From positions 9,532,842 to 9,596,841 of the forward strand of contig OX940861.1 of NCBI GenBank assembly GCA_954871525.1: 64,000 nt of DNA, written 5' to 3'. A model generated the notes under the pieces. The model worked only from the letters and a program-made list of their open reading frames with translations, was not told the origin of the DNA and searched no databases. Origin of the DNA: Parietaria judaica. Lineage: Eukaryota > Streptophyta > Magnoliopsida > Rosales > Urticaceae. Below are positions 22,472 to 34,215 of this stretch, piece by piece; the stretch's first letter is position 1; every line of letters starts with the position of its first letter. The translations under genes were made by a program, and so were the position numbers.

Positions 22472-23250
22472 TTGCCCATCATGATTAAAACGCAACTGAT
22501 CACCTTCTTGCGAGAGTTCAAAGACGTCTTTTTCTGGTCGCACGCCGACATGCCAGGCATCGATCCCGAAGTCGCCATCCACAAACTCAACATCGAGAAA
22601 GGAAGGGCGCCCAAAGTACAACGACGACGAGCCTTTAATCCCGAAAGGTATCAAGCCATCAACGACGAAGTCAACAAACTCATCACGGCAAACTTCATCA
22701 AGGAAGTCACATACCCGGATTGGGTGTCCAACGTCGTGATGGTGAAAAAGCCCAACGGCAAATGGCGAATCTGCATAGACTATTCCGACCTCAACACGGC
22801 ATGTCCGAAGGATTGTTTCCCACTCCCGAGGATCGATCAGCTAGTAGACGCGACCGCCGGCCACCAGCTCATGAGCATGATGGACGCGTATTCAGGATAC
22901 AACCAAATCTGAATGCACGAGCCCGACCAGATACACACCACGTTCATCACCGACCGTGGTCTCTACTGTTACAAAGTCATGTCCTTTGGGCTCAAAAACG
23001 CTGGAGCTACATACCAGCGCTTGGTCAATCGGATGTTCGCCCCGCTGATCGGGAAAATGATGGAAGTGTATGTCGATGACATGATCGTGAAAAGCCTTGA
23101 AGAGGCCGACCACGTCAAGGACCTTCGAGAAACCTTCACTCTTCTCCGAAGGTACCAGATGAAACTGAACCCCACCAAGTGCTCGTTCAGAGTCGAGTCT
23201 GGGAAGTTCCTCGGATTCATCGTCAACCGACGAGGGATTGAAAAACCCCA
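22472..23250 (+). pseudogene. pol: Reverse transcriptase fragment, truncated
   Basis: Same frame as the protease. Fingers/palm motifs are present: KPNGKWRICIDYSDLN, D-AYSGYNQI, FGLKNAGATYQRLVN and the catalytic YVDDM at about 23070-23085. A TGA at 22910-22912 interrupts the motif after YNQI, where arginine is usual, consistent with CGA to TGA decay. Similarity ends after R-R-G-I-E at about 23250. The rest of pol is absent, so the element was cut by a deletion or rearrangement. Confidence 0.9.
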
Positions 23251-23854
23251 GGTGACGACCCTCTTTTGGCATGAGTGCGGGCTATTGCCATAAGCGGGTG
23301 TGATTTGCGCCTTTGCAGTAACCTTGTTTTGTCCCAACTGCATTTTGACTTTCTAAGTTCAAATGTTCTACCGAGACTCTTCCAAAACTTCCATCTTTAT
23401 AAGAATCATTTAAAAAAAAAAGTATATGAAATTATATTTAAATTTTTTTAAGCAATATTAGATTTTTTTTTTCCCCAAGAACCAGTTTTGCGGCATATAT
23501 ATAAAAGGGTAAATGAGCGAAATGCCCATTTGTGACTCAAGGTTTAGGAAAAATGCTCATTTCTATTTATGGTAATAAAAACCACCAACTAATTAAAATA
23601 TGGACTAATATGCCCTTCTAATTTTCAACGTTTGAAGTTAAGGTGTGAATTAATTCGAAAATTACTTTAAATATAATTAATTATTCAAATTTAAAAAAAA
23701 AATCAAAAATAATTTTTTCCTTAAATGTAGCAATATTAATAAGTGATTACTCTTTTATTTTCAATAATTTTGTTATTTAATTTTCAAATATTTTCCTTAA
23801 AAAGAATTAATTCAAAAATATGTTTAAATCTAGTGTGTGTGTATATATATATAT
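23251..23854. other. Intergenic DNA with a Mutator-like element end fragment
   Basis: Unrecognised sequence joins the truncated polymerase at about 23250. From about 23508 the sequence gggtaaatgagcgaaatgcc and the following ~110 bp resemble the left ends of the elements at 50423 and 58098, so this is a third, partial member of that family. AT-rich afterwards, with a gt/ta microsatellite at 23834-23855. Confidence 0.55.
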
Positions 23855-24309
23855 AGGGTTAATGACGGCAAAAATACCCAATGTTTGGTCAAAGAACCCC
23901 TCGTGTACCCAAAGTTTAAAAGTAGTGGGAAAAGTACCCAAAGTTGCATTTGGGGAGTTGACCACTCCATTCTCGTAACGCAGTTAACTTACCCGTCAAC
24001 TCTGGCCACGTGGACAAACGTGGGTTGCTGACATAACAATTTTTTGCCACGGGGACTAGCCCAATTAGGGGTTTAATTCGTTGTTTTATCGTAAACGAGG
24101 CTAATGTGGGCTCATCCACGTGACAAAAACTTGCTATGTCAGCAACCCACGTTTCTCCACGTGGCCAGTCTTAACATGTAAGTTAAGTGCGCTACTAGAA
24201 TGGAGTGGTCAACGCCCAAATGTGATTTTGGGTACTTTTGCCATCACTTTTAAACTTTGGGTACACAAGGGATTCTTTGACCAAACTTTGAGTATTTTTG
24301 CCGTCATTA

Positions 24310-24314
<5 letters not shown>
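23855..24314. mobile_element. Foldback Mutator-like MITE
   Basis: 460 bp. The left end AGGGTTAATGACGGCAAAAA and right end TTGCCGTCATTAACCCT are inverted copies, and similarity extends inward for well over 100 bp, including the repeated cccaaagtttaaaagt and ccacgtggcc blocks. It sits in an AT microsatellite, so the target duplication (atatatata on both sides would fit 9 bp) is not decisive. There is no transposase inside. Small ORFs are products of the inverted repeats. Confidence 0.82.
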
Positions 24315-24343
<29 letters not shown>

Positions 24344-24521
24344 AAATTATAAATTCAATTGCAAAACTGTAAATTGTAATTTGGAATCAACAAACTGTAC
24401 ATTATATTTGGAATTGTATATAAATATACCAAATTAAAATTGTAAATACAATTACAAATCTAGTATATATATATATATATAATACGTGAACATTTGTGAA
24501 ATTCGATTATACCAACTTACA

Positions 24522-24562
<41 letters not shown>

Positions 24563-25710
24563 AAACCAATGAAGTTAATTTAACAACAAATCTGTAATTT
24601 AAATTATGGAAAATATTGACACGATTTTGAAATTTCATATACATATCTACAAATGCAAATTCGTGTAAAATAACTCTAAAAAAGTGTACATATAGAGGAG
24701 AAATCACTTGTTGACGGTCAAGTGACGGAAAACACGAAAAAATCTAACGGAATCAAGTTTTGGTACATTATCCGTTAAAAATAAACATTGGGTACATAAT
24801 CCGCAGCCGATCAAACATTGGGTACATTAGCCGCAGTTTATCAATTAATTAAATAAATTAAGTTGAGTTAATTCGTGATCATTCCTTATATATCAGGTTA
24901 ATTGCGTCGTACGTATCTAATTTCTAAATTTTTGATGTGGCTTAAATGAAGTTCTTCTTATTCTTTAATGGTTAGAGTTTTCAATGTTTATAATTATGGT
25001 TCTCTTCGAAAGTCGGTCTTATTTTTTGACTGATGTAATTGAATTTTGAATGCACTATCCAGTCTTGAACAGAGGTTTCTTCCGGAAGAGACGAAATTTG
25101 TTGACGCCGCTCTAAATTTTGTTAAAAATACATTAAAAATAAACAAAATTTTGATAAAAATAAAATTATGAAAATTAAAAACTTTAATCGAGAAAAAAAA
25201 TAAATTTATTGCACTATAAAAATATAAAAGGTTAATAGCAACGTAAGTGCCCAAATTATAGCATCATTAACCCATTCTATTTTTTCCACGTCTAATTATT
25301 AGTTTTTAGCGGTCGAAGTTTTCATTGTTTTACTATTTTTGCTTTTCTTTACTATATATTCAGCCTATTTTCTCATTGATTTATTAGAAATTTAGATGTA
25401 CCGCAAGCTTTGGACACATGTCACGCTTCAGACGTTAGAAAGAGATGGAATTATGTTGACATCACACCTAAATTTACTTGCTAATATCAATAGAAAAAAT
25501 ACATATTATTGGTGAAAAATAAAATAGTGAATACAAAGAACGTCAGCTGTGAAAAAATATTAAAGTCAACATGCAAATAAAAACTTTAGATGCTTAAGCC
25601 GCAAAAAAAAATAAAAAAATAATAGATTTGAGGCCTTAGTTCAGCTCTACGCAGCGATCGACCCCAACATTTAAACTGTTATACTTATATATATATGAGA
25701 TAATCAGTTA
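24315..25710. other. AT-rich intergenic DNA, no gene seen
   Basis: AT microsatellites at about 24313-24341, 24462-24480 and 24525-24560. From about 24690 to 24842 a block (tgacggaaaacacgaaaa ... gggtacattagccgcagttta) matches the end of the small element inside the hAT transposon at 36353-36506, so it is a fragment of the same family. The rest is featureless to me. A TATA-like ttatatatatatgag at about 25684 precedes the ORF at 25711. Confidence 0.5.
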
Positions 25711-26091
25711 GTGATAGTCCATACTCCATACTCCATCGCTTCTCATTCCAAAAACCCTAAATCCCTAACCTTTTCTTTCTCTCCATGGCCTTTGTCTTCG
25801 TCTTATTCTGCCTCTCGCTACTTGTATCCATCGTTATATTTATCTGCTCATTATTCCATCGAAGCAGAACCAGAAGCAGAAGCAGCGATTGCTCCCGTGC
25901 TCGCCCCGCTCGCGGACGTCCACAGCATCGTCGACGGCGCTGATGCGGCCTCCGTGCTGCGATGGGTGGTGTCCCGTTGTTTGAGCAATCTGATTGGCGA
26001 AAATGATATATCGAAATCAAGGCGGTTTGCATCAACAAATTGCACCCCGACGAACATGCTAGCGGGGGATACGATGATACCGATGCCGTGA
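25711..26091 (+). CDS. Unrecognised ORF, doubtful gene or gene remnant
   Basis: 126 codons preceded by a TATA-like sequence at about 25684. The second half is alanine-rich and has protein-like codon use (for example VLRWVVSRCLSNLIGE), but I recognise no family. A second ORF in another frame, 25785-25943 (52 residues), begins with a hydrophobic stretch MAFVFVLFCLSLLVSIVIFI that would make a signal anchor and then turns into an arginine/serine-rich tail. Only one of the two, or neither, is real. Possibly the 5' piece of a degraded gene. Confidence 0.25.
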   Translation: MIVHTPYSIASHSKNPKSLTFSFSPWPLSSSYSASRYLYPSLYLSAHYSIEAEPEAEAAIAPVLAPLADVHSIVDGADAASVLRWVVSRCLSNLIGENDISKSRRFASTNCTPTNMLAGDTMIPMP

Positions 26092-26699
26092 TTTGGGCAG
26101 TACTACGTTGATCCGGTTGCCATGCTCGCATCGGCGCCATGTGTTTTATCTTGTTGTTGGACCGGAGCAAGTTGTGCCCGCATTGCCATCTGTTTTTTCT
26201 TTCCTCGTTTTTCAATTTATTTAGTCTCCGTGGACCGTGAGATAGTAACTTGGAATTATTTTTTAAGTTAATATATGTGAATAGAATATTTACATTTATA
26301 TGGTCGAATGTGAGTCCCGGGTGGCCCGATATTCAAAGGGACCTGGTTCCCATTTCTAAATTCTAATTAATGAAATCCGTTTCTGTAAAAAAAAAAATAT
26401 ATATTTACATTTATTCTCGGTTCATAATTAAGCGTTATTTGCCGCTATACGAAGACCTACTTCATCCGAACTCTCTATTTCATATTCCATTTTGCAGTAA
26501 ACGTCACATCAACCACTACCTTATCTCCATCCGAACTCCATTTTTTACACCAAATAAAATATTCTTTTTATATTCATATTTCTCTTATTTATCTTCAAAC
26601 CCTTGTATTAATTTAATATTGCTCATCTATACCACTAATTTATTATTTTATGATACAAAATCACTCCGTAGCCTAATTTAAAATATAAATACACATAGA
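26092..26699. other. Intergenic DNA, no gene seen
   Basis: AT-rich. A gtcccgggtggcccgatatt segment at about 26313 could be part of the 3' region of the doubtful ORF. The left terminus of the Harbinger element should lie hereabouts but I could not place it. Confidence 0.4.
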
Positions 26700-26804
26700 C
26701 CAAAATAAATAATTATTTAATGAAACCAATTACAACACAACACAAATAAAATAAAATAAATTACAACACAAATAAAATAAAATGAATATAAAAAGAAACT
26801 ATAA

Positions 26805-27635
26805 TTATGCATCGGAATTAGCATACTCCTCCCACAAATGATCGATCAAAGCATTTCGAAGTGCGATGTGTGCATCTTTATCTCTCATTTGCTTGTAGCG
26901 AGTTACAAATTCTTGAAATTGTGTATCATCATTCTCCACCGTTTCAACCTCCACTGGTGCCGTTTCCCTCTCAGCTTCAATGGGCGCGCTGAGATCCCTC
27001 TCATCCTCGGTTATCATGTTATGCATAATTATGCATGCAGTCATTATATCTTTTAAGTCTTCTTTTCTCCAAAATCTTGCCGGTCCCGCCACAATTGCAA
27101 ATCGTGATTGTAGAACTCTGAAGGCACGCTCTATGTCTTTTCTACAGGATTCTTGCTTCATTGCGAAATATTGTTTTTTCCGGCCACGCGGCTCTCGGAT
27201 AGTTTGCACAAGCGTTGACCAACATTCCTGGAAAACCCCGTTGTTGACCTATATGGAGAAGTCTAGCAACATCATTAGGGTTTGGTGATCTTAGATATTC
27301 GTTAGAAAATACCTCAACCATTGCTCGACAAAACCTCTTCAAGCATTTAATTGCCGTCGACTCCGCTATTTTGACGTACTCGTCAGTGGCATCTGCCGGA
27401 ATATTGTATGCCAGCATCCGAACCGAGCCCGATTGATGAAAGCACGTCCAGGAACCGAGCCACCTCTGTTGGGCTCAGAGGTATGTTGACTGAGAAGTTG
27501 CATGATCACCATATTATTATTCATAATAGCTTGACATATAGCGTCTTCCTCTTCGTCAAGACTATTTATTGCATCATATACGACATCGTCAGAAGAATCA
27601 GATGAGGAAGATGAACTAATATTCATTTTGAGCAC
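26805..27635 (-). pseudogene. PIF/Harbinger transposase pseudogene with two internal deletions
   Basis: Read on the minus strand: an acidic/serine-rich N-terminus (start 27635), then LAYNIPADATDEYVKIAEST and the region to GQQRGFPGM (27142-27410), then WSTLVQTIREPRG...MKQE...RKDIERAF..LQSRFAIVAGP to the stop (26805). Related transposases have ~130 residues between the GFPGM and WSTLVQTI segments, including the first two catalytic aspartates; these are missing, with a frame change at the joint (about 27215-27230). A second frame-breaking joint is at about 27400-27425, between RAFINRAR and MLAYNIP. The protein cannot cut DNA (inference from loss of the DDE core). Confidence 0.87.
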
Positions 27636-27719
27636 TGAAGTGTTTGATAGAGCGTGTTAATACATTGATATGAACTCCGAAAGTATTTATAAATCATTCA
27701 TATCTTATCTTTTGCAAAT

Positions 27720-28025
27720 GATATAAGAATGCAGGAGATAAGAATGCAGGGGATAAAAAGAATGCAGGAGATAAGAATGCAGAGGATAAAAAGATAAGAA
27801 TGCAGAGGATAAAAAGAATGCTATTGATAAAATGGAGGCGATAGAATGCAAATAATAAAAAGAAAAAGAATAAAGAGCACATATATTGCAAATGATATGA
27901 ATAATGCAGAGCAAAATGATAAGAAATAACAAATAGTAACCTTGAATAGTAGTGTTGAATAGTAGATGATAAAAATCAAATAGTAACAGCAAATAGTAAT
28001 GTTGAATAGTAGTTCATATATGTCA
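27720..28025. repeat. Short tandem repeats between the divergent Harbinger ORFs
   Basis: At 27720-27870, units of about 14-18 bp of the type gataagaatgcagagg or gataaaaagaatgc recur. At 27930-28025, units of the type aaatagtaatgttgaatagtag recur. They occupy the shared upstream region of the two ORFs. The minus-strand ORFs there (phenylalanine/leucine-rich) are translation of the repeat. Confidence 0.75.
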
Positions 28026-28287
28026 TTTCCTATCAATTGAGGTGATGTACATGTTTGTTTTCATCTGAAATTCTTCAGAGCAAGAAACGTTACACTAAAT
28101 ATGTCAATCCGAGCATGTGGATACTCTCACGATGAAGATAGACTTCTTTATCAACTTTATAGATATTTCTCAAGACCAAATCGTCGGTATGTACCAATCA
28201 TCTGATCTTTTTTGGGGTCGTGTTGGAGAAGCCTACAACTAAGAAAAAAAACAAACTTCAGAGATGCGTACAGTGCGATCAGTCTAG

Positions 28288-29042
28288 TCTCGCATCCAAA
28301 AAATTCTGAAAGGGGCAAGGAAGATGCATGCATGCATTCGAAAAATCCAGCAAACAAAACCGAGCGGTGCAAACACGGATGATATTGTAAGTATATAAGC
28401 TCTTTTATTTTTCTTGATTTTAATTATTTAGTAACTGTATTTGGTTATGACAACTTGTAGATGGACAAAGCCAAAGTGTTATTTGCTGAAGATAAACAAT
28501 TCAAAAGGGGTTGGCAGTTCGATCATGTATGGAACATCGTTAAGAATTATGAAAAATTTCAAGATGGAACTTCAAATTCCAAACAAAAATCTCGAGGTTC
28601 GTCTTATCCATCTGACTCAGATGACCTAACTTCTGAGTCAGATAGACAACTATCTCATTCCAAGCGTCCAATTGGGGTAAAAAAAGCCAAATTGAAAATG
28701 AGGATGCATGACAAATTGGCGTCATCCCTTAGCGTTATTGATGAAGGAAATAAACAACTTCTTCAACAAATGAAAAATTCGAAAGAAATTAGACATCGCC
28801 TCTTAGATACTCAAATCAAGAGTAATGAGTTAAAAATAATCAAGAGAGAAAACAAAATATTGTTTCAGGACTTAAATTCACTACCGCCTCATGTTCGTGC
28901 ATATGTGGAAGCTGAACAAGCAACTATTTTACAAAAGAGAGCTGAAATACAACAATCTCAAATGCCGGCACATAATCCCGATTCATATTCCCAGTATTTC
29001 ACCAGTCTTGGAGGATCCCAGTCCAATTTTCCCAAGTATTAG
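28288..29042 (+). CDS. Harbinger accessory protein (Myb/NAM-associated C-terminal type), 5' incomplete
   Basis: Two exons: 28288-28386 (open in this frame only after TAG 28285-28287; ends T-D-D-I) and 28461-29042, with a 74-bp intron (gtaagt ... ttgtag) in phase 0. Exon 2 begins MDKAKVLFAEDKQFKRG followed by WQFDHVWNIVKNYEKF, then an RPIGVKKAKLK motif and a charged helical C-terminus. This is the pattern of NAM-associated (PF14303-type) proteins that pair with Harbinger transposases to bind element ends and import the complex into the nucleus (family knowledge). The N-terminal Myb/SANT part upstream is not readable, so this copy is probably a remnant; the alternative is a start at the exon 2 methionine. 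Confidence 0.72.
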
Positions 29043-30219
29043 TTGATCTAATGTAATTTTATTTCCATTTTCTTTTATTGTATTGTGTTTTTTATTACTT
29101 GATGTCGTTTGAGTATTTTTTTTTAATTTACGTATTGTTGTAATGTCATTGTGTTTCGATATTATTAATGTCATTTTCGATTTTTAGAAAGTGCAAATAT
29201 TATTTTTACAAAGTGCAAAGAGGAATTCTTCATAAAATAGTAAAGAATTTTAAACAACATAACACTTTGTGTAAATATTAAACTTTAGAAGGACTGCATT
29301 GTAACTAAAAAATATATATGGGTTGGTGAATAGTGTAAACTAGGGGTGAAAATTTTGTAACCGTTTCTCGGTATCGTCTCGGTTTCGGTATCGATCCCGG
29401 ACCGGTTTATAAAAAAACTGATAAATTTAGTTTAAAACCGATACTTATCGGTTATCGGTTTCCGATACCGATACCAATTCTGATACCGATAGCCAAATTT
29501 CTCGAATATCGGTATCGGTATCGGTTGTGAACTACATGTCGTTTTGGAGTGTACTACATGTCATTTTTATTCAAAAATTAAGGCACTCTCTTATAAAATT
29601 AGTGAACTACATGTCATTTAATTATGTTTGATGTTTTTATGAATTTGACATGTATTTTTATACTTCGGAATCCGAATTTTGGACATGGTAGTTTGTATTA
29701 TTTTTGGATTTTGCCCCAGATTATTCCCGGTTTATGTCTCGGTTTATTTTGTTGGACATATGTGTCCTTAAACAAGATATTTTTATCCATTTGTAAAAGA
29801 TTATGACAAGTCGTTGAATAAAGATGATACTTATTATGATAATCTTATTATAGTTTCTGGTAGAGTAAAATAGGATGTTTGATCCTTAGTTCATAGAGGA
29901 TGCAATTATGAATTATTATCACAACAGAGTCAATGTGAGGAAGAATTAATAATCATAATAAATGAACTTAAAATGTCTGTAACCTGATTAACTGGGTGGG
30001 AGCTCATTAATCGTACAAGGTCATTAATGTGACTAAGTGACAAGTGGACTGGACCTGACTTAAACTGCGGAAGTTATCATATAAGACCGTCACTGATAAC
30101 TTGGAGTTGAGTCACTAGTAGATGATCAAATGGATATTCGATCTAAGTCCTGAGTGATCTTGAGTCCGAGCTGCTGGCTTGATTATTCTTTGATTTAACC
30201 GTTAAAGAACACAATATAT

Positions 30220-32164
30220 TGTTGGGAATCACGTCTCGGATTCCTTGAAAATTATCACGAATTGTACCTCCGGACCGTCCGGGTAACAATTAAAAATTAT
30301 TTTAAAGCGGAAAACCTGTTATCCGTATAACGGTCCGAATATCGGATAATGTCCATATCCCAAGATCTGATAAATATTATGTAATTTAATATTCATAAAT
30401 CATTACTAATAATCTAGTCATAATAGGAAATAAATAGAAAGCAGTAAATGGTTGCATTTATTAACCCAATGCATAAGGCCGTACCTCAATTGACGACTTC
30501 CGGCTGCGCGTTCTGAATCGGGCAGGGCTCCGCCGGTGCTGAGGGAAACTCCCGTGATCTTCCGGGATATTCTCCTGGAATCCTCGTACCGAAGCGTGGG
30601 CTTCGCTGGCAGGACTCCGTCGCAAAATTTTAACTGATGGTTCTTTTTAAGCTTCCGGAGAAATAGTCTCTGAAGCCGAACCAGAAAAGAGAGATCAGAG
30701 AGAAAATTCGCAGACCCTGAGGAAGAGGGAGAGTTCGATTTTTTCTCTGGGGAAAGGTGTGAAAAATGTGTAGAATGAGCCTCCTATTTATAGGCTCAAA
30801 CCGTAACCGAATTGGAGAAATTCCCTCCCTAAAATTCAAATTCTATTAATTAAATATAATTAATTATTTCAATCCAATGGTCCAGATTCAATCTCATCTA
30901 AATCCAATGGATATAATTAATCATGGATTTAATTAAATAATAATACTAGATAAGATCAAAAATTTAATCTTATCATCATATTATAATTATTCGAATTATA
31001 TTATACATATATATTTAAATTCGAATTTGATAATGATTATCTAGATCCAATGGTTAAAAATAAATCTTAAACCAATCCAATGGATCAAATCAATTAGGGA
31101 TAAAGTCAAATACCCTAGGGTTTTACAAAACCCTAATTCGAACTCTTATCCACAATATTATTCGAATTATATATCATATATATAATATTAATTAATTTCT
31201 AATCCGACGGTTAAAGATTAAATCTCAAAACCGATCCAACGGACATAATTAATTAAGCAAATTCGAAATACCTAAACTTGGTCACCAAGTTTCAATTTCG
31301 AATTACATTAGGTTTCAAATCAATTATCTCAATCCAACGGTTGATATTAAATCATAACCGATCCAATGGATTAAATTGATTTTAGGGTTTTTGCCAAAAT
31401 ACCAAACAATAGGTACTTATGCCGCAAAAATAAAAATCTTCAATTCATAGATTCGAATTTAGCTAGGGTTTGTTATCACCAAACCCTAATTCGAATTTAC
31501 ACATGTAACAATATATAAAAATATATTTTTATTTATTAATATAAATCTATTATTTATTAATTAATTATTAATAAAATATTAATAATTAATTCCAAATAAT
31601 TAAATTATATTAATATTTCCTGATCTCAATATCACACATTAAAATGTCATGGTGCCACACCATCATTTAAATTCGTGACATGTGATTTAATTTCAAAGTT
31701 CATCGAACCGATCACAAACTTAGAAAATCCATAAATCACTAACCGTAAGTCGAAATGACTTGAATCAAAAAGAAAAGTTGCTTAGAATTTAATTTCCAAC
31801 AACATGGTGCTGATAGAAAATCTAAATTCTAACTTTCTTTTATCAGTTAATTTCGCGTACCAAAATATGGTACTTTTGCCACGCTAGCGATAAAACTATC
31901 TGACGTCTGCCACAGACCTTTCAGTTTTATAATTCAAGCCAAATGATTAAACATTATCCAGAATGTATTTTAATCACGTACGTATCATCAGTTACGGAGC
32001 TATCCTGGAGACCATGGACCCGTATCACTTAAGCTCCAACGAACTGCTAGTTGTTCGTCAAACCTCGAAGTGATTCCACTATAGACCCGAGGCTGCACTC
32101 TTTAGTGATACGGTATATATTATTCCCTTTATAACAGCAGGGTGTCCATTGATACAAAGTGTAG
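30220..32164 (-). mobile_element. Inverted, truncated copy of the same long LTR
   Basis: Reads TGTTGGGAATCACGTCTCGG at 30220, the reverse complement of the LTR 3' end. It continues as the reverse complement of about 19745-21646 until about 32164 (ending at the gtgtccattgatacaa block). The LTR 5' part is missing. The TATA region appears inverted at about 30784-30791. Confidence 0.85.
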
Positions 32165-32848
32165 AAATCGAATTGGGCCTTGGAATATGGATCCATTCAC
32201 ATTCGTATGGATAGACTTTGGTCCTTTCATAATTACGGCAAAAGTACCAAATGTTTTGGTATTTGAGAAAAAACCCTAAAATTAATTTAATCCATTGGAT
32301 CGATTATGATTTAATATCAACCGTTGGATTAGTATATTGATGAATTCGAAATTAATAACTTGGTGATCAAGTTTCATTTTTTCGAATTTGATTAATTAAT
32401 TATATCCGTTATATCGGTCTAAGATTTAATCTTTACCGTCGGATTAGAAATTAATTAATTATATATATTTATATTATTTTCGAATTATGGTTTATGGATA
32501 AGTTCGAAATTGCTTTTTATTAAATCTTTTAATACTTGATTTTATCCTAAACTAATTTGATCTATTAGATCGGTTTAAAGATTTATCTCAACCGTTGGAT
32601 CTAGATAATGATAATTCGAATTTTAATATATATATATATATAATTCGAATTTATAAAGATAAGAAGATAAGATTGGATTTTTGATTTTATCCAAATCTTT
32701 CTTATTTAATTAAATCCCTAATTAATTATATCCATTGGATTTAGATAAGATTAAATCTGGACCATTGGATTGAGATAATTAATTATATTTAATATATGAA
32801 ATTCAAAAAATTGGGAGGAAATTTCTCCAATTCGGTTACGGTTTGAGC

Positions 32849-33454
32849 TAGGGGTGAGCATTTTAGACCCAACCCGATGGCCCAACCCAATCCGTTATAA
32901 ACCCGACCCCAATCTAACCCGCCCAATCTAACCCACTCAAAATTGGGTCGGATCGGGCAGGACCCGACTATTATTCGGGTCGGGGTCGGGTCCAAAACCT
33001 TGGGTCGGGTCGGGGTCTCCGACCCGACCAATATAATTAATATATATTTCATATTGATTTTTTATTCAAGTAGTGCAATCTATAGTCTTTTAAAATTTCT
33101 CATCCTCAATTTTATTTACATTCAAAGACCCTTCAATCTCTCATTTTCATGTTTTACAATTTACATTATTTAGTGTATGTTTGTTTGATTAAATTTGTTT
33201 GGGGTATTTTTACTTGAATTTTGAGTTACATTGATGCATTTTTTTCATACTATTTATTGTTATATAAGATTAAATTTTAATTAATCGGGCCATGGCGACC
33301 CAAACCAACCCAACCCAATTTTTTATCGGGTCGGTTTGGTTTGGGCATTAAAAAAATTTGGGTCGGATCGGGCATTTTTTTGGGAACCCGAAGTGATCGG
33401 GTCGGGTCCATAAAAAGCATCGGGGCGGCCCAACCCAACCCATGCTCACCCCTA
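32849..33454. mobile_element. hAT MITE with 8-bp target duplication inside the LTR
   Basis: 606 bp starting TAGGGGTGAGCATTTTAGAC and ending CATGCTCACCCCTA, flanked by gtttgagc at 32841-32848 and 33455-33462. The outer thirds are degenerate gggtcgggtc-type and complementary cccgaccc-type repeats; the middle is AT-rich. The intact LTR at 21060-21085 shows the empty target. The two ORFs here are repeat translation. Confidence 0.9.
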
Positions 33455-34215
33455 GTTTGAGCCTATAAATAGGAGGCTCATTCTACACATTTTTCACACC
33501 TTTCCCCAGAGAAAAATTCGAACTCTCCCTCTCCTTCAGGGTCAGCGAATTTTCTCTCTGATCTCTCATTCTGGTTCGGCTTAAGAGACTTTGTTCTCCG
33601 GAAGCTTAAAAAGAACCATCAGTTAAAATTTTGCGACGGAGTCCTGCCGGCGAAGCCCACGCTTCGGTACGAGGATTCCAGGAGAATATCCCGAAAGATC
33701 ACGGGAGTTTCCCTCAGCACCGGCGGAGCCCTGCCCGATTCAGAACGCGCAGCCGAAAGTCGTCATTAGAGGTACGGCCTTATGAATTGGGTTAATAAAT
33801 GCAATCATTTACTGCTTTCTATTTATTTCCTATTATGACTAGATTATTAATAATGATTTATGAATATTAAATTACATAATATTTATCAGAAGTTGTTATA
33901 TGGTTATTATCCGATATCCGGACCGTTGTACGGATAACAAGTTTTTTCTGCTGTAAATTAATTTTTAAATGTTACCCGGACGGTTCGGAGGTATAATTCG
34001 TGATAATTTACTCGAAATCCGAGACGTGATTTCCAACATATTTATCAGTTTTCTTTTCTTTTTTCTCATTTTCGGTCTCGGTTTGATAAAAAATCAAGAA
34101 ATTTTAGAACCGATACCAATACCAATACCAAAAAAAAAATCTCGATTTTTCAATACCAATACCAAAAAAAGCTAGTTTACCGATTATCGGTACCGGTTTC
34201 ACCCCTAGTGTAAAC

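Larger units (their letters stand above)
13161..23250 (+). mobile_element. Decayed autonomous Ty3/Gypsy retrotransposon, truncated in reverse transcriptase
   Basis: A 5' LTR (13161-16559, split by an insertion) is followed by a primer-site-like sequence (16560 on, ttttgtcgctagaagg), a repeat array, a Gag pseudogene, a protease region and a reverse transcriptase that stops matching at about 23250. RNase H, integrase and the 3' LTR are missing. The LTR, primer region and Gag are recognisably related to the gag-only element at 1-8601, so this looks like a relative of that element's autonomous partner (inference). Two later elements are inserted at 13483-15605 and 18921-21646. Confidence 0.88.
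29750..34038 (+). mobile_element. Second copy of the long LTR, internally rearranged, TATTT target duplication
   Basis: Begins TGTTGGACATATGTGTCC and ends CGTGATTTCCAACA, flanked by tattt at 29745-29749 and 34039-34043. The forward sequence is 29750-30219 and 32165-34038. It is interrupted by an inverted LTR copy (30220-32164) and by an hAT MITE (32849-33454). Compared with the copy at 18921-21646, the forward part lacks roughly the equivalent of 19450-20380, apparently lost with the inverted insertion, and ~70 bp near 30043 are also missing. Confidence 0.85.
29341..34207. mobile_element. hAT MITE with 8-bp target duplication, split by a long LTR
   Basis: Starts TAGGGGTGAAAATTTTG and ends GGTTTCACCCCTA, with gtgtaaac directly repeated at 29333-29340 and 34208-34215. 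Eight-base duplications are the hAT signature. Without the inserted LTR (29750-34038 plus one target copy) it is ~570 bp. The interior is rich in ggtatcggtatcgg and its complement. Confidence 0.85.
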
